Below are positions 36,045 through 44,094 of a stretch of DNA of 64,000 nucleotides, one piece after another; position 1 is the first letter of the stretch; every line of letters starts with the position of its first letter. Position numbers and translations under genes: made by a program. The stretch comes from Mycobacterium syngnathidarum (lineage in GTDB: Bacteria > Actinomycetota > Actinomycetes > Mycobacteriales > Mycobacteriaceae), in NCBI RefSeq assembly GCF_001942625.1, contig NZ_MLCL01000079.1:62001-126000 (forward strand). Direction: 5' to 3'. Under the pieces are notes generated by a model. That model did no database searches and had not been told where the DNA came from. It saw only the letters and a list, made by a program, of their open reading frames with translations.

Positions 36045-37547
36045 ATGTCCACAAGTGTTCGTTCGTATCTAGTGGCAGGTGCTGCCGCGGCCACCGCCAC
36101 GGCCATCGCCCTCACCCCCGTTCAGGCAGCCCCGGCCGATATCGCCGTCCCCGCCCACCCGACTTCCGCCGAGCCCCAGCTGACCCAGGCGATGATCGAT
36201 CTGCTCGCCGCGGCCAGCCGGATGACGGCCGCGGTGACACCCAAGGTTCCCGACCAGACCGGTGCGGCACCCGCGCTGGGATTTGCGCCCGCCGCCGCGA
36301 CGACGGGCGAGGTCGGCGTCCAGAACGCGGCGAGCGATTGGTTGACCTCGGGCTACCAGTTCATCCAGGCCTGGGTCGACTGGGGCGTGGAATACGCACA
36401 GGACATTGCCTACTGGCTGGGCGGCTGGGGGGTGCCGTTCGCCGGTTTGATCGGCGACCAGATCGGCATCTTCTACAACTACCTGATTGAGCCGATCGCC
36501 AACGCCGTGTTCTACGACGCGATCGTTCCCATCGTCAACAATCCGCTGAATCTCGGGGTTTGGATCAACGGCATCGGCAGCGCGATCGGATCCTCGGTCG
36601 CCGAAGCCGTCAACTTCGGCGTCGAAGAATTCAATTACTTCTTCGGCTGGATCTTCCCGCCGCTGCCGCCACCATTCCCCACGCTGGCCACCACTCAGAC
36701 GTTGGCCGCCGCGCCGGGCGCCCTGTTCCCGGGTGTGCGCGAGTTGGTCGGCGATGTCGTGCTGCCGCCGGCAGACCTCATCACCAACGTCGCGGTGAAC
36801 ACGGTCGACGGTGCCTACAACGTCGTCCACAACGCGGCCGACTTCGTCGTGGGCGGCGCCGAGAACGCGTTGGATGCGCTGCGCCTGAACTTCATCAGCA
36901 GGCAGATCGACATCAACTACACACTGATCAGCGCGCTGTCCCAGCAGGGCGTCGACCTGACCACCGATCTGATGCAGGTTCCGGATCGCTACCTCAATGA
37001 CGTGCTGACCCAGAACCAGGGGATTCTCGAGGCGCTCGGCACCGAAGCCCGCTTCGTCGGCAACAGCATCACCAGCCACGGCAGCAACGCGCTCAATGCG
37101 GTCGGTGAGTACGTCGACAATCAGATCGACTACTTCACCCCCGGCCGCCTGGCCACCGACACCGACACCAAGGAGGTGACGAGCGTTCCGCCGTCGGCGC
37201 GTGCGTCGTTGGTGTCCACGCCCGCGCCGACCGAGACTCCGGCAGAGACGCCGGCCGGGGATGTCGACACTGTCGCAGGCGCCGCGCAGGACCGCGCGAA
37301 AGACCGTGCGGCCCGAGTGCGGACACGGGTGCAGGCAGGGGTCGAAGAGGCAGTCACCGCATCGAGGAAGGCCAGTGATGACACGCGCGACGCGGTCAGG
37401 AACACGGTGCGGAATCTGACCCCGAAGCCCAAGACCAAGGCCACACCCAAGGCCAACGAGAAGGCATCTACGGCCGCCGGGAGCCAGTCGGCAGACAAGG
37501 GCAAGTCGGGCAGCGCCAAGAAGGGCACCAAGAAAGACAAGAAGTAG
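36045..37547 (+). CDS. Exported lysine-rich-tail protein, paralogue A
   Basis: The 500-aa protein has an N-terminal signal-like segment (VRSYLVAGAAAATATAIALT, cleavage near VQAAPAD). A largely helical body is rich in aromatic and aliphatic residues (about 90-340). A low-complexity C-terminal 150 residues ends KSGSAKKGTKKDKK. The start and tail share a plan with the three genes at 40805, 42166 and 44095. GAAGGAG precedes the ATG. In H37Rv this map slot, between fbiC and the mshB-side gene, holds a PE gene. Cell-surface location is inferred; function is unknown. Confidence 0.7.
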   Translation: MSTSVRSYLVAGAAAATATAIALTPVQAAPADIAVPAHPTSAEPQLTQAMIDLLAAASRMTAAVTPKVPDQTGAAPALGFAPAAATTGEVGVQNAASDWLTSGYQFIQAWVDWGVEYAQDIAYWLGGWGVPFAGLIGDQIGIFYNYLIEPIANAVFYDAIVPIVNNPLNLGVWINGIGSAIGSSVAEAVNFGVEEFNYFFGWIFPPLPPPFPTLATTQTLAAAPGALFPGVRELVGDVVLPPADLITNVAVNTVDGAYNVVHNAADFVVGGAENALDALRLNFISRQIDINYTLISALSQQGVDLTTDLMQVPDRYLNDVLTQNQGILEALGTEARFVGNSITSHGSNALNAVGEYVDNQIDYFTPGRLATDTDTKEVTSVPPSARASLVSTPAPTETPAETPAGDVDTVAGAAQDRAKDRAARVRTRVQAGVEEAVTASRKASDDTRDAVRNTVRNLTPKPKTKATPKANEKASTAAGSQSADKGKSGSAKKGTKKDKK

Positions 37548-37548
37548 G

Positions 37549-37905
37549 TCAGCGGCGGTAATGCCGTCGCAGCATCGCCGCCGGTGGTAACGCGCCGGCG
37601 GCGATGAATATCAGCGAGCCATACGCCATCAGCCCAGGGCCGGCGAAAATGAGGTCGCTGCCCGGCCCACCGAATGTCATCGCCACGACGGCCGCCAGCC
37701 AGGTCCACAGCGGCAGCGCCGCTATCCGTATGGAATCGGTCCAGTACGTGGCAGCCCACACAAGAGCGGTGTTAAGTGCTCCGGCAGCCAGTGCGCTCAC
37801 CGGAAATGGGATCGATCCGATATATGACGGCAGCAGGAGTGCACCTACGACGGCCGAAATGACGCCGTCAACCGCGAGCAGTGCCAGGACGATGCGACCC
37901 AGCAC
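37549..37905 (-). CDS. Conserved four-helix membrane protein (Rv1171-like)
   Basis: The 118-aa reading from GTG at 37905 covers four hydrophobic helices: IVLALLAVDGVISAVVGALL, FPVSALAAGALNTALVWAAT, LWTWLAAVVAMTFGG and LMAYGSLIFIAAGALPPA. It ends RRHYRR. The frame stays open to 38058, but that extension overlaps the better-supported small ORF, so a short start is preferred. It lies downstream of mshB on the same strand and ends 1 bp from the convergent paralogue A. Function is unknown. Confidence 0.65.
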   Translation of the reverse strand: MLGRIVLALLAVDGVISAVVGALLLPSYIGSIPFPVSALAAGALNTALVWAATYWTDSIRIAALPLWTWLAAVVAMTFGGPGSDLIFAGPGLMAYGSLIFIAAGALPPAAMLRRHYRR

Positions 37906-37922
37906 GAGGTCCGAGGGCGGGG

Positions 37923-38030
37923 TCAGGTCGGGATGCTGTCGAGCAGACCGACAAGCGAACCCACCACCCACTGGAAGTTGTCCGCGCGGTCCTGCCAGTG
38001 CTGCAGGTTCGGATCCAGATCGGGGTCCAT
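37923..38030 (-). CDS. Small 35-aa acidic protein downstream of mshB
   Basis: ATG at 38030 with AAGGGAC eight bases upstream opens a 35-residue ORF (MDPDLDPNLQHWQDRADNFQ, then a hydrophobic VVGSLVGLLD and a stop). Its TGA is 17 bp before the GTG of the next gene, so coupling is plausible. The amphipathic ending could sit on a membrane. It is too short for ordinary gene callers. Support is the good ribosome site and the order mshB-small ORF-membrane protein. Confidence 0.5.
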   Translation of the reverse strand: MDPDLDPNLQHWQDRADNFQWVVGSLVGLLDSIPT

Positions 38031-38083
38031 GAATGTCCCTTCGACGCCTCTGATTCACCGGAGCTTACCGCGTCCAGTTTCGG

Positions 38084-38941
38084 CTATTGCAGATTCAGTC
38101 CGGTCAGCAGGTCGGTTTCCCACCCACGCTGGTCGCGCTCCCCCGCGTCGCCCGAGACAAGCACGTAGTGCTCCTCACCGAGCAGCGGCAGGGCGAGATT
38201 GTTCGACAGCGCGAATGCGGTGCCGTCCGGATCCACGGTGACCTGGGTGGCGTGCGCGCGCATCGCGGCAACCTTGGCCGGCAGCTGGGCGGCGGCGTCG
38301 ACGACAGCATCGATCTTGTCGTCGGCGTACCCGAACGGGACATCGCCCACGTCGATCCGGATCCACTCCTCGGGAACGTCCCGCAGGCCCTGCAGGCCGG
38401 CGCGCATCGCAGAACTCGCCATCACCGTCCAATAGAACTTCGGGACTTTCCAGCCGGCCGCCGCGACGGCCGCAGTGGTGACGCGGTGAGCCTGTTTGTG
38501 GTCAGGATGCCCGTACCCGCCGTCGGGGTCGTAGGTGACCACGACGTGCGGTCGTAGCTTCTCGATGATCTGCACCAGTTCGCCGACCGCCTCGTCGAAA
38601 TCGGCATCGATGAATCGTTGTTGCTTACGCTGCGGTGAACCTTCCATGCCCGAGTCGCGCCAGCGGCCGGGCCCGCCGAGGAACTGCGGCGCACCGATAC
38701 CGAGCGCGCTCAGCGCCTTCGTCAGTTCGCTGATCCGATACCCGCCGAGTTGATCGGCGTGGTCTACGCCCAACCGCGCGTAGCGGTCCCCGATGACCTC
38801 TCCCTCTTCACCGAGGGTGCACGTCACCACGTGCACATCGGCGCCCAGCGCGGCGTAATGCGCGATCGTGGCACCGGTCGTGAGGGTTTCGTCGTCCGGA
38901 TGGGCGTGGACGAATAGCAGACGGGGCGTTTCACTGGGCAT
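38084..38941 (-). CDS. mshB: GlcNAc-Ins deacetylase MshB (mycothiol synthesis)
   Basis: The zinc deacetylase removes acetate from GlcNAc-inositol to give GlcN-Ins, a step in mycothiol synthesis. The 285-aa PIG-L-fold protein has the zinc/catalytic motif HAHPDDE at residues 11-17 and the second site [11 protein letters not shown] with the third ligand His. TYDPDGGYG and [11 protein letters not shown] match MshB rather than the paralogous Mca. ATG at 38941. Confidence 0.95.
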   Translation of the reverse strand: MPSETPRLLFVHAHPDDETLTTGATIAHYAALGADVHVVTCTLGEEGEVIGDRYARLGVDHADQLGGYRISELTKALSALGIGAPQFLGGPGRWRDSGMEGSPQRKQQRFIDADFDEAVGELVQIIEKLRPHVVVTYDPDGGYGHPDHKQAHRVTTAAVAAAGWKVPKFYWTVMASSAMRAGLQGLRDVPEEWIRIDVGDVPFGYADDKIDAVVDAAAQLPAKVAAMRAHATQVTVDPDGTAFALSNNLALPLLGEEHYVLVSGDAGERDQRGWETDLLTGLNLQ

Positions 38942-39046
38942 CGTGACCGACGATAGCCGGGGACCGACGGTGGCGCGAGAAGACCTACGTCACCGGCTTT
39001 GACGCACAACGCTGACGAATCCGGGTATCGCGCATACATTCACACC

Positions 39047-40282
39047 GTGACCCGCCGTGAGCTTGAGTTCGGCTGCAGCATCGTCATCGTCGGGTTGTTG
39101 GCGGGCCTGGCGGGCATGGCGACGACAGTTCTCCTGCATTTCATCGAACACCTCACCTACGCGTTCACGTTCGGCTCACTGCTCGATGGGGTCACCGGCA
39201 GCAGCCCGGTGCGCCGGGCCGTCGGCCCGATGATCGGCGGCGCGCTGGCCGGGTTCGGCTGGTGGATTCTGCGACGTCACCATGAGGTGCCTGCGTTGGC
39301 CTCGACCATCTCGAATCACCGTGCCATCCCTCGGGTTTCGATGACGCTCGACGCGGCGCTACAGGTTCTGGTGGTGGGTTCGGGCGCATCCCTGGGTCGT
39401 GAGGGCGCACCCCGCCAAGTTGCCGCGGTACTCGGGGACGTCGGCACCTCGCGGTGGGCACTCACACCCCACGACCGCGAGATTCTGCTCGCCTGCGCCG
39501 CGGGGGCCGGCCTGGGTGCGGTGTACAGCGTGCCGATCGGCGGGGCCTTGTTCGCGATCCGGATCATGATGCACACCTGCCACCCACGGGCCGTCGGGGC
39601 CGCGTTGATCACTTCGGCGTTGGCGGTCGCGGTCGCGGCACCCGTGACACATGTTCGGGCTCCGCTGGAGTGGCCGGACCCCAGCCTGTCGTACTTTCTG
39701 ACCGGTTTCGCGTTGGTACTGGCGCCGCTGGCGTTCGCGGTGGGCACGGCTTTCAACCGGATCATGGCGTCGGCGCGGCCCACGGTCACCCCCACGTCAT
39801 GGCTGATCATTCCGGGCATTGCCACGGCCGGTCTGCTCGTCGGTATCGGTTCGGTGTGGTGGCCAGAGCTGCCGGGCAATGGCAAGAGCATCCTGACGGT
39901 CAGTCTCGCCAGCGGTATGACGCTCGGATCTGCCGCGGTGATCCTGCTCTTGAAGCCCGTCCTCACGGCACTGTTCCTGCGAGCCGGCGCGGTGGGCGGC
40001 ATGCTCACGCCGGCGTTGGCGACCGGCGCGGCGCTGGGATCGCTCATCGCTCTGTCGATCAACACCTTGGACATTCGACCCGTCAGCGTCGCTGCGGTCT
40101 CACTGACCTGTGCGGCCGGAGTGCTTGCGGTGACGCAGCGCGCCCCGATATGGGCCGCGTTGTTCGTGTGGGAGTTGGCGCGGCCGCCGCTGTGGGTGTT
40201 GCTGCCATTCCTTGCCGCCGCACTGGCCGCTCACGGGCTGCAATCGGCGGCGGAGCGGCGCGACGAGGTGATGGTCGAATGA
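39047..40282 (+). CDS. ClC-family chloride channel/transporter
   Basis: The 411-aa membrane protein has about ten hydrophobic helices. The ClC selectivity/gating signature GSGASLGREGAP carries the external gating Glu. Helix F-J region SVPIGGALFAIRIM and the late motif AGAVGGMLTPALATGAALG correspond to the P2/P3 regions. No regulatory CBS domains are present, so it is the short bacterial form. GTG at 39047 is chosen because TACATT ends six bases upstream (leaderless); 38999 is an alternative. Direction and ion coupling cannot be told. Confidence 0.85.
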   Translation: MTRRELEFGCSIVIVGLLAGLAGMATTVLLHFIEHLTYAFTFGSLLDGVTGSSPVRRAVGPMIGGALAGFGWWILRRHHEVPALASTISNHRAIPRVSMTLDAALQVLVVGSGASLGREGAPRQVAAVLGDVGTSRWALTPHDREILLACAAGAGLGAVYSVPIGGALFAIRIMMHTCHPRAVGAALITSALAVAVAAPVTHVRAPLEWPDPSLSYFLTGFALVLAPLAFAVGTAFNRIMASARPTVTPTSWLIIPGIATAGLLVGIGSVWWPELPGNGKSILTVSLASGMTLGSAAVILLLKPVLTALFLRAGAVGGMLTPALATGAALGSLIALSINTLDIRPVSVAAVSLTCAAGVLAVTQRAPIWAALFVWELARPPLWVLLPFLAAALAAHGLQSAAERRDEVMVE

Positions 40283-40804
40283 GCGACACCAGGGCAAACC
40301 GCGGGCAACGAAATCCGTAGTTTTCGGAACTGACCGAGGCTGCCACTTAGTTGCCAACGCAAGCACGGTGCGAATACCGGGACCACCGGTCTCATTAGTG
40401 GTCGGCGCCTCATCCCCGCGCTGGTTGTTTTACAGATCACACCTACGTGTCCAGTGTGCGCACGCTAACTCCCGTGCCGGCATCACCGAAACATTACCGC
40501 TGGGTAACCCAATCGCGTTTGCCCCGGACACCTTCGCTGGCAATCAATTGACATCTCCAGTCATATATTTGCTACAGCTGATCTATCACAGCGCTCAATA
40601 TCGCTACCGCGGGTCTCGCAACCTATGGGTCTCACCTCGCAAAATGCGTACTACCAGCAATATTGCAGATACCCAGAGTTTATTTGCGGAGCAGGCTACG
40701 GGTTACTGCGACCTGAAAACTAGTTAAGAAACTTTGCAGACAACCGAACTTACTTTGGGGTAACTTCTGCGCCGACCTTAGTTACGTCGCCGTAAGGAGA
40801 TCCC
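40283..40804. other. 522-bp low-GC gap upstream of paralogue B
   Basis: The gap is visibly AT-richer than its surroundings, especially at 40540-40770. An open frame at 40368-40727 has no ribosome site and atypical composition, so it is not called. The last 25 bp hold the ribosome site CGTAAGGAGATCC shared with paralogue C. A long leader or distant promoter for paralogue B is likely; no promoter could be assigned. Confidence 0.5.
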
Positions 40805-42094
40805 ATGCAACTCGTCGCTCGGTCATACCTGGCCGCGGGGGTGGCACTCGTCGGTGCCAGCGCCATCGCAGTCAGCCCCATGGCGCCAACTGTCCCGGAG
40901 GTGCACGTACCGGTGGCTCTCACGGCGGCCATCGACAACCCGGTGACCGTATTCGAGCCAGTGGCCGCCGCGACGCAGACGCTGATCAGCAACATCATCG
41001 AACGCCAGACCACCAACCCTGCCCCGATCCCGCGGCAGCTCGTCGACAACGCGGTCGGCGGATACCAGGCGTTCCTGACCACGCCCCCGGTTTATGCCAT
41101 TGCGCAGGCCCTCGCGGGAGTGGTCATCACGGCCCAGGAGTTCGGCCCCAACCTGACCGCGCTCGGGGAAACCACGTCTGCGGCCGGGACTGCTCTCAGT
41201 GAAGCGCTGAGCGAGTTGGCCGCCGGCCTGCCGGCCGGCCTCGAGGCGGCGGCTGCCAAGATCGCCGCCGGTGACGCCGGTGGCGCCCTCGACGGCCTCG
41301 TGCTGGACGGGATGCAGCCCATCATCAACATCTTGATCTTCGCGGTGTCCCCCGAGATCAACGCCATCGGGCACGTACTCAACGTCCCGCAGCCGCTCAT
41401 CAACGCTGTATCGGAGAGCACACTCGGGTTGGTGATCGGGCTGGCTGCCGCAACGGTCGGCGTCGGGTATGACCTGGACGGTGAGCCGAGAGCCATTCTG
41501 AAGCAGGCACTCGTCGGGGCCCAGGACGTCGCGAACGCCGTCGCCACCGGCGATCCGACCAAGGTCGTCAATGCCGTGCAGCACGGCATCGCCGACTTCG
41601 CCACGAGCGTGATCCGTCAAACCGATGCGACGATCTCGATGGGCAACTACATCGAGGACACCTTCGTCGACGCCCTCAAACAACTCAAGCCCAAGCCGTT
41701 CACCCCACCGGATGTCACCATCCCGACTGCCAAGGCGCTGGCCGCCCCGGCCCCCGCTGCGATCGAAGTCGCGGCGCCGAAGGCCGAACAACCCGAATCG
41801 ACTCCAGTGAGCAACGCCGACACTACTTCTGGCGTCGAAACCGGGACTGCCACCGCACCTGAAGCCGACGCTTCGGATGCCACCGCCAACGCCAAAGCCT
41901 CGACGAAGCTGTCGATGAAAGCCTCCCCCAAGGCCGCCAAGGGGCAGTCGAAGGCGAACTCCGCCAAGACAGTCCGCGCCCAGGTCAAATCCACGGTCAA
42001 GAAGCTGACCGACGGCCTCAAGAAGGACAAGCCCAGCACCCCCAAGAAGGCCGAGTCGTCCCGCGGTTCCGCCAAGGGCGCCGACAACAACTAA
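40805..42094 (+). CDS. Exported lysine-rich-tail protein, paralogue B
   Basis: The 429-aa protein starts with the family signal segment RSYLAAGVALVGASAIAVSP. Then come a Pro-rich turn, the conserved NPAPIPRQLVDN box at about 62-73, and a helical body to about 300. The Ala/Thr/Pro-rich region and basic tail include VKKLTDGLKKDKPSTPKKAE. The tail shares 36 identical bases with paralogue C. It sits first in the three-gene cluster B-C-D. No enzymatic motif is seen. Surface or cell-wall localisation and polyanion binding through the tail are inferences. Confidence 0.72.
   Translation: MQLVARSYLAAGVALVGASAIAVSPMAPTVPEVHVPVALTAAIDNPVTVFEPVAAATQTLISNIIERQTTNPAPIPRQLVDNAVGGYQAFLTTPPVYAIAQALAGVVITAQEFGPNLTALGETTSAAGTALSEALSELAAGLPAGLEAAAAKIAAGDAGGALDGLVLDGMQPIINILIFAVSPEINAIGHVLNVPQPLINAVSESTLGLVIGLAAATVGVGYDLDGEPRAILKQALVGAQDVANAVATGDPTKVVNAVQHGIADFATSVIRQTDATISMGNYIEDTFVDALKQLKPKPFTPPDVTIPTAKALAAPAPAAIEVAAPKAEQPESTPVSNADTTSGVETGTATAPEADASDATANAKASTKLSMKASPKAAKGQSKANSAKTVRAQVKSTVKKLTDGLKKDKPSTPKKAESSRGSAKGADNN
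41999..42034 (+). repeat. 36-bp direct repeat, copy 1 (paralogue tail)
   Basis: The 36 bases encoding KKLTDGLKKDKP are identical at 43420-43455 in the next gene. They mark a recent duplication or gene conversion between paralogues B and C. Confidence 0.8.
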
Positions 42095-42108
42095 CCCACC
42101 GCACCACC

Positions 42109-42141
42109 GGCAGGGCCCCTCCACCAGACCGGGGGCCTGCC
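42109..42141 (+). terminator. Hairpin between paralogues B and C
   Basis: GGCAGGGCCCC and GGGGGCCTGCC pair with one mismatch around an 11-nt loop, 14 bp past the stop codon of paralogue B. It could partially terminate or protect the 3' end. The ribosome site of paralogue C follows. Confidence 0.5.
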
Positions 42142-42165
42142 GCTCAAGTCCCGTAAGGAGATCCA

Positions 42166-43518
42166 ATGCAGCTCGTTTCTCGGTCCTACCTGGCCGCAGG
42201 TGTGGCACTCGCCGGCGCCGGCGCCATCGCCGTCAGCCCGCTGGCACCGCCCGCCCCGGATTTACATCTTCCCGCGATCGACGCCTCATCGGCCGCGGTG
42301 AACCTCACCGCCGCGGCCAACCCCCTGCAGCTGTGGGCCGACGTGATCGGGACCGCCTTCGAGAACGTGGGCGGCCTGGGCGAGCAGGTCCTCGCGGATC
42401 CCGCCCCGATCCTGCGGCAGGTCATCGCCAACCAACTCCACAGCGCGAATGTGTTGGGCACAGCGACCGAGAAGCTCGCCGACGGCCTCGCCCTCGCGTT
42501 TGACCCCGACTACATTCTCAGCTTTACCGGAGCACTCCGGCAGGCGGCCGACGAGATCGCGGCCGGGGATTACGCGAACGGATTCGCTTCGGCGGCGGGC
42601 AGCTTCATGATGCTCGGGCTGCCGCTGATCGACTTCGTGGGGAATCCATGGGCGCCCGGCGCCTGGTCGGTGGTCGCTCAACCGTTCGCCAACCTCGCGA
42701 ACCTGGTCACGAAACTTCCGGACGGCGTTCCGGCCCTGTTGGCGAACGGAATCCTGGCGCCGTTGGCCGGAACCGCCGCGGCCAGCGGGTACGTGCTCGA
42801 GAACCTGGTCGCAGCGGCAAACGACGGTGATCCGGCAGAGTTCGTCAGCACGCTGGCGAATTCTCCCGCGACGATCACCGGTGCCCTGCTCAACGGATTC
42901 GAGCTCGCGAGCGACGATGGCATGCCCCCCACCGTCTTCGGCGGCCTGCTGAACGCCCCGGACGCCTGGGGCACGGGTGGGACCATCTCGACGGTGCTGA
43001 GCACATTCTCCCGTCTCGCCGACGCACTCGCGACGCCCGGCGCAGACCGTGATGACCTCTTCGGCACCCCGCCGGCTCTCGACGCGGCACCCGAGGCTGT
43101 CACGGCGAATTCGACCCTCGCCCTCACTGCCAAGACCGTGACGCTCGATGTCGCGCCGACCGAGGAGATCAGCTCGACACCTGCTGCTTCACAGGCTGTT
43201 TCGGTGGCCCACGAGCCCACGGCCGCAGTGGAAGACGCGGCATCAGACGACACGCCGTCCGCCGACGCCGACGCCAAGGCCGACACCGCAGCTGATAGCG
43301 GCAGCACCCCGAAGGCCGCCACCACCAAGGTGTCGACCAAGGCATCACCGAAAGCCACCCGGGGACAGTCAAAGGCCAATTCCGCCAAAGCTGTCCGCAC
43401 TCAGGTCAAGTCAGCGGCCAAGAAGCTGACCGACGGCCTCAAGAAGGACAAGCCCGCCACCCAGAAGAAGGCCGACAAGAAGACCTCGAGCGGCTCGGCC
43501 AAGAGCTCCGACAAGTAG
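42166..43518 (+). CDS. Exported lysine-rich-tail protein, paralogue C
   Basis: The 450-aa protein begins RSYLAAGVALAGAGAIAVSP and has the family box DPAPILRQVIANQL at about 65-78. A helical body with repeated Ala/Gly/Asn segments follows (to about 300). The tail of alternating Ala, Thr, Asp and Lys ends in AAKKLTDGLKKDKPATQKKA and a Ser/Lys stretch. The start region and ribosome site (CGTAAGGAGATCC) are nearly identical to those of paralogue B, so the two are a tandem duplication. A strong terminator follows. Function is unknown. Confidence 0.72.
   Translation: MQLVSRSYLAAGVALAGAGAIAVSPLAPPAPDLHLPAIDASSAAVNLTAAANPLQLWADVIGTAFENVGGLGEQVLADPAPILRQVIANQLHSANVLGTATEKLADGLALAFDPDYILSFTGALRQAADEIAAGDYANGFASAAGSFMMLGLPLIDFVGNPWAPGAWSVVAQPFANLANLVTKLPDGVPALLANGILAPLAGTAAASGYVLENLVAAANDGDPAEFVSTLANSPATITGALLNGFELASDDGMPPTVFGGLLNAPDAWGTGGTISTVLSTFSRLADALATPGADRDDLFGTPPALDAAPEAVTANSTLALTAKTVTLDVAPTEEISSTPAASQAVSVAHEPTAAVEDAASDDTPSADADAKADTAADSGSTPKAATTKVSTKASPKATRGQSKANSAKAVRTQVKSAAKKLTDGLKKDKPATQKKADKKTSSGSAKSSDK
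43420..43455 (+). repeat. 36-bp direct repeat, copy 2 (paralogue tail)
   Basis: These bases are identical to 41999-42034 in paralogue B and encode the same KKLTDGLKKDKP segment of the lysine-rich tail. Confidence 0.8.
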
Positions 43519-43531
43519 CCCATCGCACCCC

Positions 43532-43568
43532 GCAGGCCCTCTCCATCGATGCGATGGAGAGGGCCTGC
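43532..43568 (+). terminator. Intrinsic terminator after paralogue C
   Basis: A perfect 16-bp stem (GCAGGCCCTCTCCATC with its complement) and a 5-nt loop are followed by GGCTTCTTT. This is the strongest classical terminator in the window, 14 bp past the stop. Confidence 0.85.
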
Positions 43569-44094
43569 GGCTTCTTTGGAAGTTCTCAGCCTGTACTCAG
43601 TTCCGCGGCCCGAGGGCACGCCTGCCACCCGTGTCGGGCAATGTGGCAACCTACGACATTTGGTTGCCATCACAACCACACAGCAACTCCCGAACAACTT
43701 TCTGCCACGAGTCGTTCACGGACACATGCCACACCCGTCCGACACGGCGGAGGTCGACGCGTGGCGCCCGCGGTGAGCCTTCCGGCGCAAAACCCCCCGC
43801 CCGCCCGAGCACCCTTGTTCACCCGTGTTTCCTACGACCGCGTACCCATCGAGCGAACAATCACCCCTTGGGCGCCAGCACCTCGCGGCTTGCGAGCTGC
43901 TCCCTCGCATTGGGTTGCAGAACAATATTCAAGGACGCCTAACTACGCCGCCCTACCAGCTAGTTCACTTTGCTCACCAGTAGATTAGCCGTGCGCCCAG
44001 CATTGAATGCAACTTTTCAAAAACACAAATTTGTAAAGTTACTCTCAGGTAGCTTCAGCCTCGTCGGGGATCGGATTGATCTAGAGGAGAAGCA
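43569..44094. other. 526-bp gap upstream of paralogue D
   Basis: No gene is called here; short open frames lack ribosome sites. The part from 43930 on is AT-rich. It contains the palindrome ACAAATTTGT (44025-44034) inside AACTTT...AAAGTT arms (44011-44040), and TACTCT (44040-44045), a candidate -10. AGAGGAGAAG precedes the ATG of paralogue D. Confidence 0.5.

Noticed and set aside
40368..40727. 119-aa ORF in the gap before paralogue B
   Set aside because: No ribosome site, no recognisable motif and atypical amino-acid mix; probably a chance frame in a low-GC stretch.
41999..43455. 36-bp direct repeat as a mobile-element or attachment-site footprint
   Set aside because: The repeat is coding and in the same place in two paralogues, so gene duplication explains it.
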